Origin: Streptomyces chrestomyceticus JCM 4735
GTDB taxonomy: Bacteria; Actinomycetota; Actinomycetes; Streptomycetales; Streptomycetaceae
Assembly: GCF_003865135.1 (NCBI RefSeq)
Contig: NZ_BHZC01000001.1
Location: 2,914,001 to 2,978,000, forward strand
Length of the DNA stretch: 64,000 nucleotides
Reading direction: 5' to 3'
Shown: piece by piece, positions 62,593 through 64,000 of the stretch
How the letters are laid out: the number at the start of each line of letters is the position of its first letter
Position numbering within the stretch: position 1 is the first letter of the stretch
Notes under the pieces: generated by a model
Told to the model about the DNA's origin: nothing
The model's database searches: none
Seen by the model: only the letters and a program-made list of their open reading frames with translations
Made by a program: the position numbers and the translations under genes

Positions 62593-63144
62593 TCAGCGGT
62601 CGATGACCCGCATCTCGAACCAGGTCGTCTTGCCACGCGGCAGCAGGTCCACGCCCCAGCGGTCGGAGAGCTTGTCGACGAGGAAGAGGCCGCGGCCGCT
62701 GATGTCCATCTCGTGGACCGGCATCAGACAGGGCAGACCGCGGGACGGGTCGCGGACCTCTATCCGGATCCAGCCGCGGCGGCGGAGCATCCGCAGCCCG
62801 AAGGTGCGGGCGCCGGTGTGCCGGACGGCGTTGCCGACCAGCTCCGACACCAACAGGACGGCGTGCTCCGTCAGTTGCTGGGAGACGTTCCACCGCTTGG
62901 AGAGGACGGAGTGGGTCAGCCGACGGGCGGTGAAGGCCGATTCAGGGCGGGAGGGCAGGCGTACCTCGTCCAGCGTGGGGTCACCCACCAGTTCCAGCGC
63001 CCGGGCGGCGGGCTCGCCGCCGGACGGGCCGCTCCGGGCGCCCGCACCGGGAAGACCTTCGGGAAGTCCCCAGCGTGCGGCGGCCGAGCCGCTCCGCGGC
63101 CGCGGCTGCTCCATTCCTTCGAGGCCCGCCATGCCCCCCATCAT
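62593..63144 (-). CDS. HATPase anti-sigma-type regulatory protein
   Basis: A 183-residue protein with a histidine-kinase-like ATPase (HATPase_c_2, RsbW/SpoIIAB type) domain in the C-terminal two thirds. The N-box is SELVGNAVRH, the G1-like box is EVRDPSRGLP and G2 is GRGLFLVDKLSDRWGV. Such proteins are anti-sigma factors or related switches; Streptomyces has many, most uncharacterised. No sigma or anti-anti-sigma gene is adjacent. The N-terminal 60 residues are low-complexity. Start is uncertain: ATG at 63144, 63141 or 63132 are all in frame. Confidence 0.85.
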   Translation of the reverse strand: MMGGMAGLEGMEQPRPRSGSAAARWGLPEGLPGAGARSGPSGGEPAARALELVGDPTLDEVRLPSRPESAFTARRLTHSVLSKRWNVSQQLTEHAVLLVSELVGNAVRHTGARTFGLRMLRRRGWIRIEVRDPSRGLPCLMPVHEMDISGRGLFLVDKLSDRWGVDLLPRGKTTWFEMRVIDR

Positions 63145-63214
63145 GGCTGTTACCGCGGGGTCACGGGGGCGGAACCGATGGAATGCCCTGCCCGGAACGC
63201 CCGGTTCCGGACCC

Positions 63215-63239
63215 CTGCCTTGGCATATGCCGAAGGCAG
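63215..63239. promoter_or_regulatory. Nested palindrome upstream of HATPase gene
   Basis: CTGCCTT-GGCATATGCC-G-AAGGCAG, near-perfect 25-base palindrome with an inner 10-base palindrome, about 70 bases before the HATPase start. Candidate operator; a second short stem lies at 63192-63210. Confidence 0.45.
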
Positions 63240-63408
63240 GGGAAACCCGGCTGAATCCATGCTGACCTGCGGTGACTTCATGTGCCAACCCGATGAACGT
63301 GCACGGCGGACGCACCCCCTCCGGGGCGTTCCGGCGTTTACTGCAATTCCCCCACACGAGGCATCGGTTGTCGGCCACACCTCAGCAGCCCCGCCAATCA
63401 GCCACGAT

Positions 63409-64000
63409 TCACCGGAACTTGGCCTTACCCGGGCCTTCCTCGACAAAGCTGCGCATACCGATCTCCCGGTCCTCGGTGGCGAAGAGTCCGGCGAACCAGG
63501 TGCGCTCGATCGTCAGGCCGGTGTCGATGTCGGTCTCCAGACCCGCGTCGACGGCCTCCTTGGCGGCCCGCAGCGCGACGGCGGGACCAGCCGCGAGCCG
63601 GGCCGCCCAGGCGTGCGCCTGCTCGTACACCTCGGCGGCGGGCACGACCCGGTCGACCAGCCCGAGCGTGAGCGCTTCGTCGGCCCGCACCTGGCGGCCC
63701 GTGAAGATCAGGTCCTTGGCCTTGGACGGGCCGATGAGCCGGGCCAGCCGCTGGGTGCCGCCGGCCCCCGGGATCAGGCCGAGCAGGATCTCCGGCTGGC
63801 CCAGCTTGGCGTTGTCGGCGGCGATCCGGAAGTCGGCGCACAGCGCCAGTTCGCAGCCGCCGCCGAGCGCGTACCCGGTGACGGCGGCGACCACCGGCTT
63901 GGGGATGCGCGCCACGGCGGTGAAGGAGTCCTGCAGGGCCTTGGCGCGCCCGATCATGGCCGCGTGGTCCATGTTCTGCATTTCCTTGATGTCCGCGCCG
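63409..64000 (-). CDS. Enoyl-CoA hydratase/isomerase (crotonase), N-terminus cut off
   Basis: Crotonase-fold enzyme of fatty acid beta-oxidation, 197 residues visible. The frame continues past the window edge, and the last codons read GADIKEMQNM, the oxyanion-loop region that normally lies near residue 65-70, so about 60 residues are missing. Further features are GYALGGGCELALCADFRIA with the first catalytic Glu region and GLIPGAGGTQRL. The C-terminus ends KAKF as in many short-chain enoyl-CoA hydratases. Chain-length preference is not evident. Confidence 0.93.
   Translation of the reverse strand, partial: GADIKEMQNMDHAAMIGRAKALQDSFTAVARIPKPVVAAVTGYALGGGCELALCADFRIAADNAKLGQPEILLGLIPGAGGTQRLARLIGPSKAKDLIFTGRQVRADEALTLGLVDRVVPAAEVYEQAHAWAARLAAGPAVALRAAKEAVDAGLETDIDTGLTIERTWFAGLFATEDREIGMRSFVEEGPGKAKFR

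Overview
The window is about 72% G+C, uses GTG and TTG starts freely, and carries gene families typical of Streptomyces: SseB pairs, a VC0807-family membrane protein, an RmdB-type GGDEF-EAL protein next to gatCA-gatB and ligA, a glycine-riboswitch gcvT-gcvH-glyA-sdaA cluster, and a SAV_2336-type protein. I read it as the chromosomal core of a Streptomyces. There are no insertion sequences, integrases, CRISPR arrays, rRNA or tRNA genes that I can support. Coding is dense on both strands, and most long open frames opposite real genes are high-GC shadows.

Layout. 0-1 kb: C-terminal part of a GH18 chitinase, cut by the window edge. 1-4.7 kb (minus): gatC-gatA-small membrane protein-gatB, the tRNA amidotransferase operon. 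5-13.5 kb (minus): rmdB-like c-di-GMP enzyme, ligA, a MetE-like protein, an SDR, a LOG-family protein and gdhA. 13.7-22 kb: MurJ-like flippase with a TTA codon, VC0807 membrane protein, aldo/keto reductase, mnmA (frameshifted), Tat-type amidase, hypothetical protein, cysteine desulfurase and a dehalogenase-like hydrolase.

22.1-31.3 kb (minus) is the most unusual block. It is a four-gene operon: a Trypco1-type protein, a trypsin-like protease with a VMAP-C tail, a MoxR AAA+ ATPase, and a SAV_2336-type vWA protein. The vWA protein appears to continue, through a one-base frameshift, into two BTAD modules, an NB-ARC-like NTPase and a TPR tail. It matches the computationally predicted vWA-MoxR-VMAP ternary conflict systems; its trigger and target are unknown.

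31.4-43 kb: thioesterase, TRIC-family channel, esterase, M1 peptidase, methyltransferase, and an oligopeptide ABC operon (oppC-A-B-D-F order) whose binding-protein gene is frameshifted. 43.6-47.4 kb: two SseB-family genes, a secreted Pro/Ala/Gln-rich protein and a P-loop kinase-like protein. 47.7-54.3 kb (plus): tandem glycine riboswitch, gcvT, gcvH, glyA, an APC permease and sdaA, a route from glycine through serine to pyruvate. 54.4-57.3 kb (minus): a translationally coupled methyltransferase-HNH nuclease pair, an 87-residue protein and a PAP2 phosphatase. 57.9-64 kb: GH25 lysozyme, nadE, a hypothetical protein, ccdA-dsbA, a small secreted protein, a HATPase anti-sigma-type protein, and a truncated enoyl-CoA hydratase.

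Three genes (mnmA, oppA, the vWA-BTAD gene) each lack one base in a G/C run. Two of them are normally conserved housekeeping or transport genes, so sequencing error is the leading explanation, but the sequence alone cannot settle it.
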